Shown here one piece after another: positions 35,696-49,170 of a stretch of DNA of 64,000 nucleotides. Source of the DNA: Brachionus manjavacas. Lineage: Eukaryota; Rotifera; Eurotatoria; Ploima; Brachionidae. The position numbers and the translations under genes are program-made. Numbering within the stretch: the first letter of the stretch is position 1; each line of letters opens with the position of its first letter. The notes under the pieces were generated by a model. The model was not told the origin of the DNA, ran no database searches, and was given only the letters and a program-made list of their open reading frames with translations. The stretch covers positions 95,321 through 159,320 of the forward strand of contig JAHQIY010000048.1 in the NCBI GenBank assembly GCA_019054805.1. Reading direction: 5' to 3'.

Positions 35696-38418
35696 AAAAA
35701 ATTTTTAATTCATTAATAACTTTTAATAATTTATTTAATTTTCATTAGTCTAAGTTTGTCATGAAAATTTTTTTCTATTTAAAATTTTTCAAAACAAGAA
35801 TAGGTTTTATTGATAAAAATCAAACAGAATAATATTCAAAATACCTCTTATAATAAAATTAAATCATCTGATAGTTTTCCGGGTTTAACTTTAATGCATT
35901 TTTAATTTTTAGTTGAAATTTTAAGAATAAATTTTAGGAGAATAAAAAGTTTAATGTTTTTTTGAGTTTAAAATTGCGCCTTTTTTTTTTCAAATTTATC
36001 ACAAATTATGTGATCATCGAAAATGTTGTGAGAAAAAGTTCACAAACCCAGCATAATCGCAATTCGGACATTCTTTAATATTTGAACACAAATTTTTTTC
36101 CTTAAGTTTTTATTCTGCTTATTCTTCACACTAATATTTTTAAAGCTGAAGTCAATAAGCTTTAATTTGGCTCAAATTTAATTTTAAATGTTACAAAAGT
36201 AACTTCCTTCTGATAACAGATTCCTAATTTCAACAAAAAATTTTTCTCACTTTTTAACTCTTTTTAAAATTCTGTTTAATCAGAGAATCTCTCGAAATCA
36301 AAATAATTTTCATTGCATTCTAAGTAATTAATGTCACTTTTGGTTCTTTTTTTAAAATATTTGGATTAATAAAAAAAAATTATCAGAAGGAATTTACTTT
36401 TTATAATATGCATTGTAAATTTAGAACAATTTTTCTATTTCAAACCTAATAATAAGTTGTAGTGTTTAATAAAAATAAAAAATATTTTATTTTCAATTAT
36501 TGGGAAAAAGTATTTTTTATTAGTAAAAAAGAGGAACTTAGCAAAATTGAAAAATTGCTGAAAAAAAGTGAAAAGCCATCTTTGAGCTTTTGTTAATTTT
36601 TTATCCGTATTTATATATAAACCATCAAAATTACTGTTTTTAAAACTAATAAAAAAAAATTATTTTACAAAAAATGCAAATGAGCAATTAAAAATGGAGT
36701 GGCAAATATTTTTTGACAAAATAAAATTTGGTTTAAGAGCTTTTGGTGAAACTGTCCAAAAAATTAAATCTGTTCCATACACATGAAAACATTTAGATTT
36801 TTTTGAATAAGTTTGAAAAAAATAAAAAATGGCTGTTGAAAGAATCAATGCCAATAAATCTAAAACCTTGTTTTTATCTTTTAAAAATGTGACTCAATTT
36901 TTTTTCGATTTTATTTAAAAATATTCAAATTTGAATTTGAATCCCTATTTATTTTAAAAGCTTTACTTTTTGGGAATATTTTTAAGCTGTCGTAAAGCGA
37001 AAGATTTATTGGAAAAAATTTACTCAGTTTAGATAACACTTTATTCAGTTTTAACAGAAAATCTCAAATATTTTCTTTTCTAATTAATTATTATTTGAGA
37101 AAATTTTTAAAGATTGAGTCAATCTTGAGATGTCTAATCACTTAACAATTTAATCTGAAGATTTTTAAATTAATGTTGATGACAATTATTAATTAGATAA
37201 TTTTCGATTAAGTCTCAAGATAAAAAAACACGCTATTTTAGTTTTAAATGAAAAAAAAATATTTTCTAATCACAAAATCGCTTATTTATAAGTAAAGCTG
37301 TTAAGATTCAATGAATAAATTATTTATTTAAGATAGAAAACAATAATAGAATTATTCGTTTGATACTAAATTATTTAAGTTTTCAATAAGATTTCTACGA
37401 ATGCAATAAACAAAATCTATAATTCTGTTAATGTTTGAAAATTTTCCATCATTCATAATATTAACATTAATCAGATAGAGAAAAAGAGAATTGATAAAGA
37501 TAGAGATTCCAAGATTTTTAATTGATGATTTATCTCATAATTTTGCTAGCAGCTTGAACAATAGAAGATGTTTATAATTTTTTATTTAATTTTTACAGTT
37601 TATTTTACAAAAATTTATAATTTTTATACCGATTAACAGGAATTTCTAAATTTAAGTTAAATCATATTTTTTTCGGTCTTTCTTGTTTAAGTGTAAATAT
37701 TTGAAAACATTTTTATGCTTGTTTTTATTTCTTTAGCGTTGGATATTTTAATTTTTTTCTAAAAAAATTAGAGAAATAAATAAAATGTTTATAACAATTT
37801 ATTTAACATGGATGATCAGACTTTACCTCTATAAGACAAAAAAAAATGAATAAGAAAATACATTTAAAACTATTAATCTAACTTTAAGATTTTATTTTTT
37901 TTCAAGGAATGTTAAGGTTTCAATTAAAAGAATTCTTTGAGACTTGTTTTAAATACCCAAAGATTTAATCTTTTTTATTAAGATCAATTTGAACTTTTTC
38001 ACTATTTAAACTTTATTTTATTCTGTAAAACTACAGAATTTCCAATTATCAATACAATTGATTTAAAAATAATCTTATAATAAATTTTAGATATCGATCA
38101 AATAATTTAGTAGATAATTTACACATTCCTATTAAAAACCCTAATTCCTTAAAATATAAAAACATCTTCTTTATTTCTTCTTTTTTTTAAACCTTCACTT
38201 AAATCTTGCATAAAAATTATTTCTTTTTAGGAGGAGATATTTTTCATTTTGATATTATTCTGTTAATTTTTTGTGGATAATTATAAAGGTTAGTTTAAAA
38301 AAATTCCTTTGTTGTAAAAGTTTAAATTTCAATAGGTAACAAAAATAAATACAAACCTTAAAAAAATGTTTAGTTATAACAAAATTTAAAATTAAAACAA
38401 AATTCAAAAAAATAGAAA
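35696..38418. other. Loop region without recognisable genes
   Basis: 2.7 kb of very AT-rich, unique sequence. The longest open frames are low-complexity. No RT, TIR or exon-like segment is recognised. Confidence 0.4.
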
Positions 38419-38535
38419 ATGTCCAAAAACGGTCAAATTTTTCGGAGTTCTAGCGTTCAACCGACTGAAAAGCAAGCAAGTAGCGATATGAATTTGCATC
38501 AGCCGAAAAAAATTGCATATCGAAACAATGTTTAG
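38419..38535 (+). pseudogene. Gene start truncated by the inverted-duplication boundary
   Basis: ATG with codon usage unlike the surroundings opens 38 codons (MSKNGQIFRSSSVQPTEKQ...PKKIAYRNN) and runs straight into the right arm at 38528, where a stop follows. It looks like the 5' exon of a gene whose remainder was displaced when the arm was inserted. Too short to name. Confidence 0.4.
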
Positions 38536-38916
38536 ATAATTTTTAAATTAACATTCAATAATGATCAATCTCTTCTGAAATTTATTATTAAAATTTTTCC
38601 AAAGCTTATAGTAAAAAAATAAAAACTAAACAGCTTCGTTATTTTATAATTCAAGCAATTCAATAAATATTAGTTACGTAACCTTCTACTCATTATGATT
38701 CTTTTATTTTTTTTTTTGAATTATGTAAAAAAGAATTTGATAGAATAATAAAAATTTTGTGTACCAAAAAATCTACCCCTGCCCCCTTTGTACAAAAACA
38801 AAGGTGACCACGTGCAGTTCCAGGTTTAAAACTTTCATGAATGATTTAAAATTGGAAAACTTGGTAAGGAAAAAGAAATTTTGTGTTTATGCACATAACT
38901 TTCGTTTTGGCCTTTT

Positions 38917-39535
38917 TTATTTGGATTTAGCGCTGTTCGCCAAATCTTGCGTCTTTATATGCATATCTGCTTCTGTATTAGATATTAGCACCAAATCGTC
39001 CGCAAAGTCTAAGTCTTTAAGCTTTTCTGTTAATCCCCATTGTATACCCCTCGCACTGACAATTGTTTTCTTCATGACATAGTCAATCAGTATTAGGAAT
39101 AGTGTCGGAGAGAGAACGCACCCTTGTCTGACTCCTTTACACACTTTGAAGCCCTCAGATTGTCCTTTTTCCAGAATCACACTTCACTCAAATTTCTCAT
39201 AGAAGAGTTTTATCAAGTTAACTAGTTTCTATGGCACACCATAAGATCTAAATATGGCTCACAAGGTTTTTCTGTGTATGCTTTCAGAGACTTTCTTGAA
39301 GTCAATGAAGTTAAGATACAGGGGACTATTCCATTCCAGACTTTGTTCAATGAAGTTTCTAAGTAAAAATATCTGGTTTAAGCATCATTTACCTCGTCTT
39401 TATCCTGCGTGTTCTTCTCCAAGTATAGCATCCAAAGAGTTCCTGATTTTTTCCAGAGTTATGCTGCAGAACGCCTTGCTTGATATTGATAGCAGTGATA
39501 TTCCTCACCAGTTGTCACAGATCACAGAAAGGCTT
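38917..39535 (-). pseudogene. LINE RT remnant (right arm copy)
   Basis: Inverted copy of 33570-34188 with the same decayed RT and FADD box. Differs by a few bases (for example EGFKVCKG for ESFKVCKG). Confidence 0.82.
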
Positions 39536-40129
39536 GTTGCCTTTCTTGGAGAGTTTGACTATTAGGCATTGTGACCAGTCCTTTGGTATCTAGTTTACAT
39601 GATCGATTCGATCATTAAGTCCAAAAAAATTTTTTTTTTCTGAATGATGCTTATCGATGAAAGGAAGCAATTTCATGGTAAGAAATTTATCTTGATAAAC
39701 GATCTGATTAATTGCATTGCCACTTTCAACTATATATGACTCTGCAATTCCTTTCACAGAGACAGCAGCCCTTTTACATGTTAAAAAAAACCCTCATTTT
39801 ATTTAATCCAGGTGTTTTTTTTTTTGCTTTTTAAAAAAAAAAACCATTTCATGTATATAATGATTGATTTGAATATTGTTAGGACCATCTAAAATTTTAG
39901 ATAAAGACTTTTATTATCTTGAAAAATTTTATCGAAATTCCATAAAACAATAACATTTCATAGTTTATTTAGTAAAAAATATTTCAATTCAAAAACGGAA
40001 GTCATTTTTCTACATTGTAAATTCCGTTTACCTACTTAAAAAATACAGCTCTTTGTTTTTAAAATTCATTTTGATTATTTTTAAGTTCAGTGAAAAAAGT
40101 AAAAAATTTTAATTAAAAATTTGTAAAAT

Positions 40130-40252
40130 TAACGTAATCATCCGAATTGAGTGACATGTCACTAAAATAGAGTACTCTATTTTAGTGACACTCTGTTATA
40201 GCATGTAAATGATTCTGTAGTGACATGTCACTAAATTCGGATAATTACGTTA
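40130..40252. mobile_element. 123-bp palindromic MITE (right arm)
   Basis: Same element as 32815-32937 in the inverted arm. Absent from the later tandem units because they start at 40388-equivalent sequence. Confidence 0.7.
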
Positions 40253-40832
40253 CTAAAAAAGAAAGAAAAATATGAATTTTTTAAGAGAATTTCAAATCGT
40301 AAATTTTCAAAATGGTAAATTCCAGCCATCAAACTATTTATTACATTTAACACTAGTTGACATCTGTCGGAGTAATAATTGGTGTTTCCATAAAATATTA
40401 TTTTTTTTAATGCACGAATTTTTCCATAATATAAATATACACGATTTCGAAGGGTCATTTTTTCTGTTCTTAGCTCACATCTTGACTTAATTACAAGCTC
40501 GTGTTCTTGGCACGAGCATATAGGTATAAATAAGAATTCCATTCTTAGAACTTCAGAACGTTCAATAACTTAAATAAAGCTTTTAAAGATTAAACATTGT
40601 TTTATTATAAACCGGTTACAGATAGATCAAAAATTATGACAGCACAAACTTAGTCCGGAAGCTTCTTCACCCGTTACTTAATAGTAAATTGTTAGAGAAA
40701 TTTTATATTTGTATTAAATTTGATATAATAAGAACACATGATCACTTTTGAACACCCGATATATTTAGTAAAAGAATTCAGACAAATGATTCAATCAAAT
40801 AAACTTATTCTGGATATTTTTAATTAATTTTT

Positions 40833-42709
40833 TTATTCTTTATTTTCAACAAGGTCCTTAAATATTGAAACAAAATTAATAACATCTTTCATGGTAATTG
40901 AATTGCTGGCCGTCAGAGATTTGTAAAAAAACTCTGGTGTATGAGTGTGTAATTCATTAAGTTGTCTTAGGCCTTTTCCATTAATTGGTTCTAGAACTTT
41001 AAATATTTCTTCAAAAGAATTTTTCAAAAACCATTTTTTAGTTTTCCCATGGTCCCAATTAATGAAATCTTGTTTATCATTTTTGTGGATGCTTTCATCA
41101 GCTTTTTTTCTATTTTTTCTGCTTGATTTAAATCATTTTTTAGATGCATTATTTGATTCAAAAGCCTCTTAAAGCAATCGTCAAGTTCATATTTGGTGAA
41201 ATCTATAAAAATCTTGTCAGATATGATGAATCCAAGCCAGCCGCCTACAGAATGGTATCCCTTCTCCATGATGCATGGTATTATATTTTTTTTCAACTTA
41301 TATGCATATTTTGCCTCGCCTTCGCAAGCATAGCTTTTGCGATACTTTTCTGTCACACAAATTAAAACGAATTGAGAATCTTCGATTGCCTTTGCCATTG
41401 AGTCACAACTTGAACCATTTATATCTTCAGTATCAATCCAAACATCAAAATTTTTGCTCATTAGAAAATCTCGTATTTTCAAGCATAGCTCACGAGTGGC
41501 AGAATTATAACTTATCATTACATGTTTTCCATTTGAAGTGATTATCTTATCTTCTTGCTTTAAAATCCATAAAAAGCTACTGCAAGCTTTTTCAAGTTGT
41601 TTGTATTCAATTGTTTTTGATGACAACAAATTTTGAATAAAACAAACTAATTCACTTTCTTTTTTTATTTCAAATAAAATATCTTTATCAAAGCATAATT
41701 GAATCAAAAGTTGTATGGCATGCTGTTTTTCGGCATCATTACCAGCGTAAATTAAACTCAATAGAGATTCTTTAAAATTTGGCTTTTTGTAAATTTCTAA
41801 TTTTTCGCTTATCGTTAATAGATATTTTGTAGAGAGCTAACAATAAACCAGTTATTGAAATTAAGCAATTGTTTTCTACATCTATTATATCTAAATAAAT
41901 TTTTGAGTAAGTCCATAATACATGCAAAAATTTCAAAACTTACTTTTAATTTTAAATTTTATAATTTTATCTAAATTGAAAAATTCTTGTTCTATTACTT
42001 TGTTTGGTTGACTAATGCATTCAACACTCATTTCTGTAAAGATCTCAATAGCCAGATCAAATTCGGCTAGAGATTCCAAATCTTTGTCATCCGCTATATT
42101 TGCCAGAATCATAATTGCATAAATTTTGTAAAACTCAAAATTTCTCATATAATTTGTCAATATATCTATTGCTTTCAAATCGGTCCAAATATTTTTATTC
42201 TCATCAGCCAATTTGCTTAACCAATTTACATTTAAGATGATGACACCAAAATATCTCTTATCAAAAATCTCTTCATCCTCATTTAGTACTTTGATTAAAT
42301 CTAAATGGGTTTTTAGTCCATTTTTTTCAATTAAAATTGTTCGAAATTTAATCGAAGTAATAAATCTGTTAATTAAATCTACAATGCTGACTAAAAAGAA
42401 TACTTTCCGTTCATTACGGCTTGTAGTTTCATGAAAATGCAAAATATTATCAAAATAGGTGTAATCTTTTATAGTTGATAATTGAATATTGGAGGCTGAC
42501 AAACAAAGAATATTATTAAAAAATTCGTAAAACGAGTTTTCTTCGCATATTTTCATAAATTCAGTTTCATCAAAAAAAATTGTTTTAGCATGTTTTATAA
42601 ATTTTGCAAAATAATTAAATCCTTTTTCAGAGTCAAAAATATCGTCTATCTGGTCAAATGATGAACAATATTCTATTATTTTGGTAGCTTCGTTTATCGT
42701 CAGATTCAT
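40833..42709 (-). pseudogene. ARM-TIR-SAM-like gene, unit 1 copy, two frameshifts
   Basis: Exon 1 (41944-42709) is fully open. Exon 2 (40833-41890) has an extra T in the run near 41803 and one T fewer in the run near 41107, breaking the frame before the ARM end and after the TIR domain. The TIR domain itself is intact. Shares with units 2-4 the substitutions M to I (residue 12), S to L (KRK-S-EIY), K to E (KTI-K-YKQ) and E to K (KTK-E-WF) relative to the left-arm gene. Confidence 0.82.
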
Positions 42710-43147
42710 TTTTTAAACACTGAAAATAATTTATTTTCGAATTCTCTGCTTTATAAAAAATAATTTATTTAGTTGCTGCGCAACCCTTCCTTTATTACTT
42801 ATTGAATTATTAAGTTCAAATAATATTTGAAATAAAAGCATCAAAAACAATATTTAAAATGATTACTTTTCAAAGGAAAAAGTTTAAAAATTTTTTTAGT
42901 TAAATATTATTGTTTATGCATTATTGATGCTAAAAGCATTAAAATTAAAATTTAAAATTTTCGGATTAGATAAAAAATTTTAATAATTAAAAATCAAAGT
43001 TATGTTTCCCCAAACTTAACTACTCGGAATGGCAAAAAAGCGTTCAAGTCAAAGTTTTAACATTTAAAAGATTTGTTTTTCTTTTTTATTCATTAAAGTT
43101 GAATAAAGTTGAAAAATTTTAACTTCAAAAAGCTTGAAGATGAAACG

Positions 43148-43496
43148 CAAAGTTGTTTAAAAGTCACAAGTATCAAGTCAAATCCAAGTCCGGGCTTTTT
43201 TTATAGTCCTAGTAGTTCCTGTTTTTCCATTTATGTAGAGTAATTATTCTAGCAAAGAAAATTTGCGCCTAATTCTCAACTACTGTCGAAGCATTTTGTC
43301 CAGTCATTTTTTATACCTTAACATGATCGTGAGATCTTTTTTGCATTAAATGAATGTGAAGACTTTTTATCTAAAATTACACGAAAATTCTAAAATATGG
43401 CAAATCTATATTGATTAGACAACCCATTAGTATTTAAATTTTTTGATGTAAATCTTGATCTAGCAAATTTGAAAAAAAGTCCAGACTTGGACTCTT
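43148..43496. mobile_element. hAT-type MITE, unit 1
   Basis: Inverted copy of 29611-29962. Terminal CAAAGTTG instead of CAGAGTTG. Equivalent copies occur in units 2, 3 and 4 at about 49610, 56068 and 62527. Confidence 0.65.
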
Positions 43497-43583
43497 ATTA
43501 AAAAAAATTATAAAAATTAAAGGAAAGGTAGATGGTCAGCCCACTAAGAGTTTAACAAAACCAAACATCATTAGTAAATTAAA

Positions 43584-43921
43584 GGATCAGTCCTTGGTCC
43601 TCTGATCTTCATCAATGATATGCCTGACCTTTGCAGGCTCTAAGTGGATGATGGAAAGCTGGCCAGATCAGTGGAGTGGCGACAGAATTCGCTAGAGATG
43701 CGGTTGGATCTGGAGAGATTGTTAGTATGGTCTGACACATGGCAAACTAAATTCAACTTAGAGAAGAGTGTCGTAATGCATTTTGGAGCGAAAAACAGGC
43801 GTTATTACTCTAAGCTTGAAGGTCACACACTAGCGAAGACAACGAAAGAACGCGATTTCGGAATCATCATCACCAGCGATTTTAAGTCAAACGAGTATTA
43901 CGAATCCCACTCCTCTATGTA
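43584..43921 (+). pseudogene. LINE RT remnant, unit 1
   Basis: GSVLGPLIFINDMPDL, then an open 92-codon frame from 43644 beginning MDDGKLARSVEW (catalytic DD box) through KFNLEKSVVMHFGAKN and TKERDFGIIITSDFKSNEYY. A fuller version than the left-arm copy. Followed at 43985-44028 by (TAA)n and the gctacggcaagc tail. Confidence 0.78.
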
Positions 43922-43982
43922 GCTTCTACCTAATAATACAAAAATTTTCTGACTCTTAAGATCTTATCTATATTTTTTGTTT

Positions 43983-43984
<2 letters not shown>

Positions 43985-44028
<44 letters not shown>

Positions 44029-44100
44029 GCTACGGCAAGCAAGCTTGCGGAGACGGACTACTAGGAGATCGCCTATGGTAGCACACTACGCAATAAAAGG
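43985..44100 (-). repeat. (TAA)n microsatellite plus LINE-type tail, unit 1
   Basis: Perfect trinucleotide tract followed by the conserved tail seen at 29238-29310. The tract length differs slightly among units 1-4, as expected of a microsatellite. Confidence 0.7.
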
Positions 44101-46544
44101 AAAAGTACAGAAATAAGAGAAACTGATAAGATTTTGTAATCTAATAGTATTTTTTTCTCCCAACTCCATCTTTTTATTAACTAAACAGCTCTTTAATTAT
44201 TATTTTTGTATCTCATCCTTTCATTGATAAATGAAAAATAATTTACTTTAAATTTTAAAATTTTTTAAACTGTTTTAATTATTTTATTTATTTTTTAATC
44301 TGAAGGAGCGTATGCTCGAACAGAAAACAAATAAATAATAATTAATAACATGAAAAGGTTAAAGACATTATCTATCAAAAAGCAAAAGAAAACACCTGGA
44401 TTAAATAAAAAAATCAGAAATTTTCTTTTAAAAACTTTTAATATTTGAGATTTTAAAATGCTAGAGTATTTTTTATTTTTTTTCTAATAATTATAATGAT
44501 CAATTAAAGAAACAAGTAAATTAGATAAATTATTTATCTTTTTTTAAAGAAAGTTATTTTCTTATTATTATCATAGAATACTGATAATAAAAATTCTAGG
44601 CAAATTGGAGTTTCAAATCAAACTTTAAGCTCAAAACGATCATTTAAAATTTAAAAAATTAATTAATCTAAAGATTTTGATAATTTTTAAGAAATAAATA
44701 CTAAAATTTACTAGACATGTTATGTCTAATAATGGTTCATTATCAAATTAACATCAAAATAAATGATCTCTAAATTATTTAATAAAAACAATCAACAAAT
44801 TAAATAATTCAAGTTAAATTAATTCAAAAATTCAAATTTCTAACTTTTATATCCACTCATTCGAACTTAAATAATGTTATTTTTTAAATATATTTTAATA
44901 TTGCATATTTAATGAAGAATTTTTTTTTTCGCAGAAAGATAGCTACCATAGCAAAACTTCATCTAGTCTCGCTCCACAGGTTTCCTGCTGTAGCTTATTA
45001 TTATTACTATTATTATTTCTATTATTATTAATTTTTAAAACAGTAAATTTTTTTGTCTTTAAGAGTAAGTTTTCATTAAAATATTTAAACTTATTAAAGT
45101 TGGATCAAAAGGGAAATTTTAAAATTTTTTAAATGAAAATAAACTTGACATGACATGTCAATTAATTGCTTTGGAAAAAATTTATTTCTTTTTTATTATC
45201 AAAAAAAAATAATACAATTTATATTTATATCTTTTGATCTTGATCTCAAACTTCAATTTGCCATATTCTATTTAGTTTCATTTTAAAATTTTTCACGTTC
45301 ATGACATAAATTCGCCATTTTTACGTAAAATCAGTAAATAAATTGTAAAATTAAAAAAAAAGAAATAAAAAAATTATTTTTTTTAAATTTTAAAATCGTA
45401 AATTTTTAAAATGGTTTATTCAAATCATTAAATCAACAGCAATCTTGATTTTTCATTCAATTTTAAAATCCTTTTTAGGTTTTAAACTTCTCTTTATCTC
45501 AATTAAAATTCACAAATTGAAAATGAATGATTAATGTTGACTCTTAATATTTGTGCACAATTTTTTTAGTAAAAATTCCACAGAATTAATAACAATCGCC
45601 AAAAGAAAATAATGCAATAATAAAGTAAATATTGTGTCAATTTTATTAATAAGTAAAAACATAATTTTTTCCATTTAATCAATATAAAAACCTTTTAAGT
45701 AAAAGAAAAATTAAAAAAAATCTACGAGAAAAATGTAATTTTTTTTTCTTAGTACAATCATTTGTTCGGGATGATTCGAATGAGCCTCATCTGATTCTTT
45801 GAATTTGCATCGATTATCACTGATCAATTCTAAAACCAAAGCTGACCCATGAATCGACAATAACATCGACTAATCTCATCTTGTTTGCTCTTTAACTCTC
45901 AAAAATTTCCTTCCATTTCCTCAAAAATTATCAAAAAATTCAGGTATTTTAAATTCTATATTCTTGGTTCTTATCTATTTGTTAGACTTTTGCAAGACTT
46001 TTTGATATGGAAATGATTCCGCATCATTAAGAGTTTCGTCTCAAGGATTAAGTAATAAGCTTTCACTTGATTTGGTCTGATTGACGGATTGCATAAAAAT
46101 GTTCACTTTTATCAATAAAAACCTCAAGTCATTTACTATTTGGATGAATGCTTAATTTGTTGTCAATAAAAAAAAATTTTGATTTTTTAAGATTTTAGTT
46201 GCAGTTTATGTGATAAAAGTTGTAAATTTAATAGATTTGTTAGGTTTTCATTGATTTAATTATTTTATTTATAATATGTTCGGAAAAAAGATAAAGAGAT
46301 AAAAACATATAATTTTTGTTGATACTTTAAATAAGTTTGTGGTAATTTTTACTAAATTTATTGTGTTCGATACTGACAGCCATTAATGTTAGATTTTTAA
46401 GACTATATTGAAAGCCTTCTATTTAAAAAATTGTTCTGTCCTTCTTTAACTAAATAAATATAATACCATGGAAACAAAATTTTAAAAAAAAGATAAGTGA
46501 ATTTGATTAAGGACCAAAGTAGAAAGAAAAAAAATTGATTTCAC

Positions 46545-46592
46545 ATGGATAAATCATCAATAAGTACTGATAAATTACGCGTAATACTCTAG
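46545..46592 (+). pseudogene. MIIP 5' fragment fused to junction, unit 1
   Basis: The first 13 MIIP codons (MDKSSISTDKLRV) followed by two junction codons and a stop, preceded by the copied MIIP upstream region. Should be transcribed if that promoter is active, giving a 15-residue peptide and a non-MIIP transcript. Confidence 0.8.
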
Positions 46593-46852
46593 CATTTTAA
46601 AATCTCAAATATTAAAAGTTTTTAAAAGAAAATTTCTGATTTTTTTATTTAATCCAGGTGTTTTCTTTTGCTTTTTGATAGATAATGTCTTTAACCTTTT
46701 CATGTTATTAATTATTATTTATTTGTTTTCTGTTCGAGCATACGCTCCTTCAGATTAAAAAAAATAAATAAAATAATTAAAACAGTTTAAAAAATTTTAA
46801 AATTTAAAGTAAATTATTTTTCATTTATCAATGAAAGGATGAGATACAAAAA
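46584..46852 (+). repeat. 269-bp flipped junction segment, unit 1
   Basis: Same-strand homologue of 28865-29137 and inverted homologue of the unit's own 44190-44470. It begins with the right-arm version (atactctagc), so it was copied from the right arm, not the left. Confidence 0.85.
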
Positions 46853-47297
46853 CCATAAAATATTATTTTTTTTAATGCACGAATTTTTCCATAATATAAA
46901 TATACACGATTTCGAAGGGTCATTTTTTCTGTTCTTAGCTCACATCTTGACTTAATTACAAGCTCGTGTTCTTGGCACGAGCATATAGGTATAAATAAGA
47001 ATTCCATTCTTAGAACTTCAGAACGTTCAATAACTTAAATAAAGCTTTTAAAGATTAAACATTGTTTTATTATAAACCGGTTACAGATAGATCAAAAATT
47101 ATGACAGCACAAACTTAGTCCGGAAGCTTCTTCACCCGTTACTTAATAGTAAATTGTTAGAGAAATTTTATATTTGTATTAAATTTGATATAATAAGAAC
47201 ACATGATCACTTTTGAACACCCGATATATTTAGTAAAAGAATTCAGACAAATGATTCAATCAAATAAACTTATTCTGGATATTTTTAATTAATTTTT

Positions 47298-49170
47298 TTA
47301 TTCTTTATTTTCAACAAGGTCCTTAAATATTGAAACAAAATTAATAACATCTTTCATGGTAATTGAATTGCTGGCCGTCAGAGATTTGTAAAAAAACTCT
47401 GGTGTATGAGTGTGTAATTCATTAAGTTGTCTTAGGCCTTTTCCATTAATTGGTTCTAGAACTTTAAATATTTCTTCAAAAGAATTTTTCAAAAACCATT
47501 TTTTAGTTTTCCCATGGTCCCAATTAATGAAATCTTGTTTATCATTTTTGTGGATGCTTTCATCAGCTTTTTTTTCTATTTTTTCTGCTTGATTTAAATC
47601 ATTTTTTAGATGCATTATTTGATTCAAAAGCCTCTTAAAGCAATCGTCAAGTTCATATTTGGTGAAATCTATAAAAATCTTGTCAGATATGATGAATCCA
47701 AGCCAGCCGCCTACAGAATGGTATCCCTTCTCCATGATGCATGGTATTATATTTTTTCAACTTATATGCATATTTTGCCTCGCCTTCGCAAGCATAGCTT
47801 TTGCGATACTTTTCTGTCACACAAATTAAAACGAATTGAGAATCTTCGATTGCCTTTGCCATTGAGTCACAACTTGAACCATTTATATCTTCAGTATCAA
47901 TCCAAACATCAAAATTTTTGCTCATTAGAAAATCTCGTATTTTCAAGCATAGCTCACGAGTGGCAGAATTATAACTTATCATTACATGTTTTCCATTTGA
48001 AGTGATTATCTTATCTTCTTGCTTTAAAATCCATAAAAAGCTACTGCAAGCTTTTTCAAGTTGTTTGTATTCAATTGTTTTTGATGACAACAAATTTTGA
48101 ATAAAACAAACTAATTCACTTTCTTTTTTTATTTCAAATAAAATATCTTTATCAAAGCATAATTGAATCAAAAGTTGTATGGCATGCTGTTTTTCGGCAT
48201 CATTACCAGCGTAAATTAAACTCAATAGAGATTCTTTAAAATTTGGCTTTTTGTAAATTTCTAATTTTCGCTTATCGTTAATAGATATTTTGTAGAGAGC
48301 TAACAATAAACCAGTTATTGAAATTAAGCAATTGTTTTCTACATCTATTATATCTAAATAAATTTTTGAGTAAGTCCATAATACATGCAAAAATTTCAAA
48401 ACTTACTTTTAATTTTAAATTTTATAATTTTATCTAAATTGAAAAATTCTTGTTCTATTACTTTGTTTGGTTGACTAATGCATTCAACACTCATTTCTGT
48501 AAAGATCTCAATAGCCAGATCAAATTCGGCTAGAGATTCCAAATCTTTGTCATCCGCTATATTTGCCAGAATCATAATTGCATAAATTTTGTAAAACTCA
48601 AAATTTCTCATATAATTTGTCAATATATCTATTGCTTTCAAATCGGTCCAAATATTTTTATTCTCATCAGCCAATTTGCTTAACCAATTTACATTTAAGA
48701 TGATGACACCAAAATATCTCTTATCAAAAATCTCTTCATCCTCATTTAGTACTTTGATTAAATCTAAATGGGTTTTTAGTCCATTTTTTCAATTAAAATT
48801 GTTCGAAATTTAATCGAAGTAATAAATCTGTTAATTAAATCTACAATGCTGACTAAAAAGAATACTTTCCGTTCATTACGGCTTGTAGTTTCATGAAAAT
48901 GCAAAATATTATCAAAATAGGTGTAATCTTTTATAGTTGATAATTGAATATTGGAGGCTGACAAACAAAGAATATTATTAAAAAATTCGTAAAACGAGTT
49001 TTCTTCGCATATTTTCATAAATTCAGTTTCATCAAAAAAATTGTTTTAGCATGTTTTATAAATTTTGCAAAATAATTAAATCCTTTTTCAGAGTCAAAAA
49101 TATCGTCTATCTGGTCAAATGATGAACAATATTCTATTATTTTGGTAGCTTCGTTTATCGTCAGATTCAT
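47298..49170 (-). pseudogene. ARM-TIR-SAM-like gene, unit 2 copy
   Basis: Frameshifts at homopolymers: A-run near 49036 (7 for 8), T-run near 48785 (6 for 7), T-run near 47750 (6 for 8) inside the TIR domain. Otherwise identical in layout to the intact gene, including the intron. Confidence 0.82.

Larger units (their letters stand above)
38528..46583 (-). repeat. Right arm of the large inverted duplication (8.1 kb)
   Basis: Reverse complement of 26743-34577. Near the inner end, positions correspond by left + right = 73105. It retains about 225 bp of LINE sequence missing from the left arm. From 40388 on it is also the first unit of the tandem array. Confidence 0.93.
40388..46852. repeat. Tandem unit 1 (6465 bp)
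   Basis: Starts ccataaaatatt. Composed of a 6196-bp block in right-arm orientation followed by a 269-bp block (46584-46852) in the opposite orientation, homologous to left-arm 28865-29137. The unit then restarts at 46853. Confidence 0.92.

Noticed and set aside
36660-36854. Minus-strand 64-codon frame in the loop
   Set aside because: Low complexity, no splice or homology cues.
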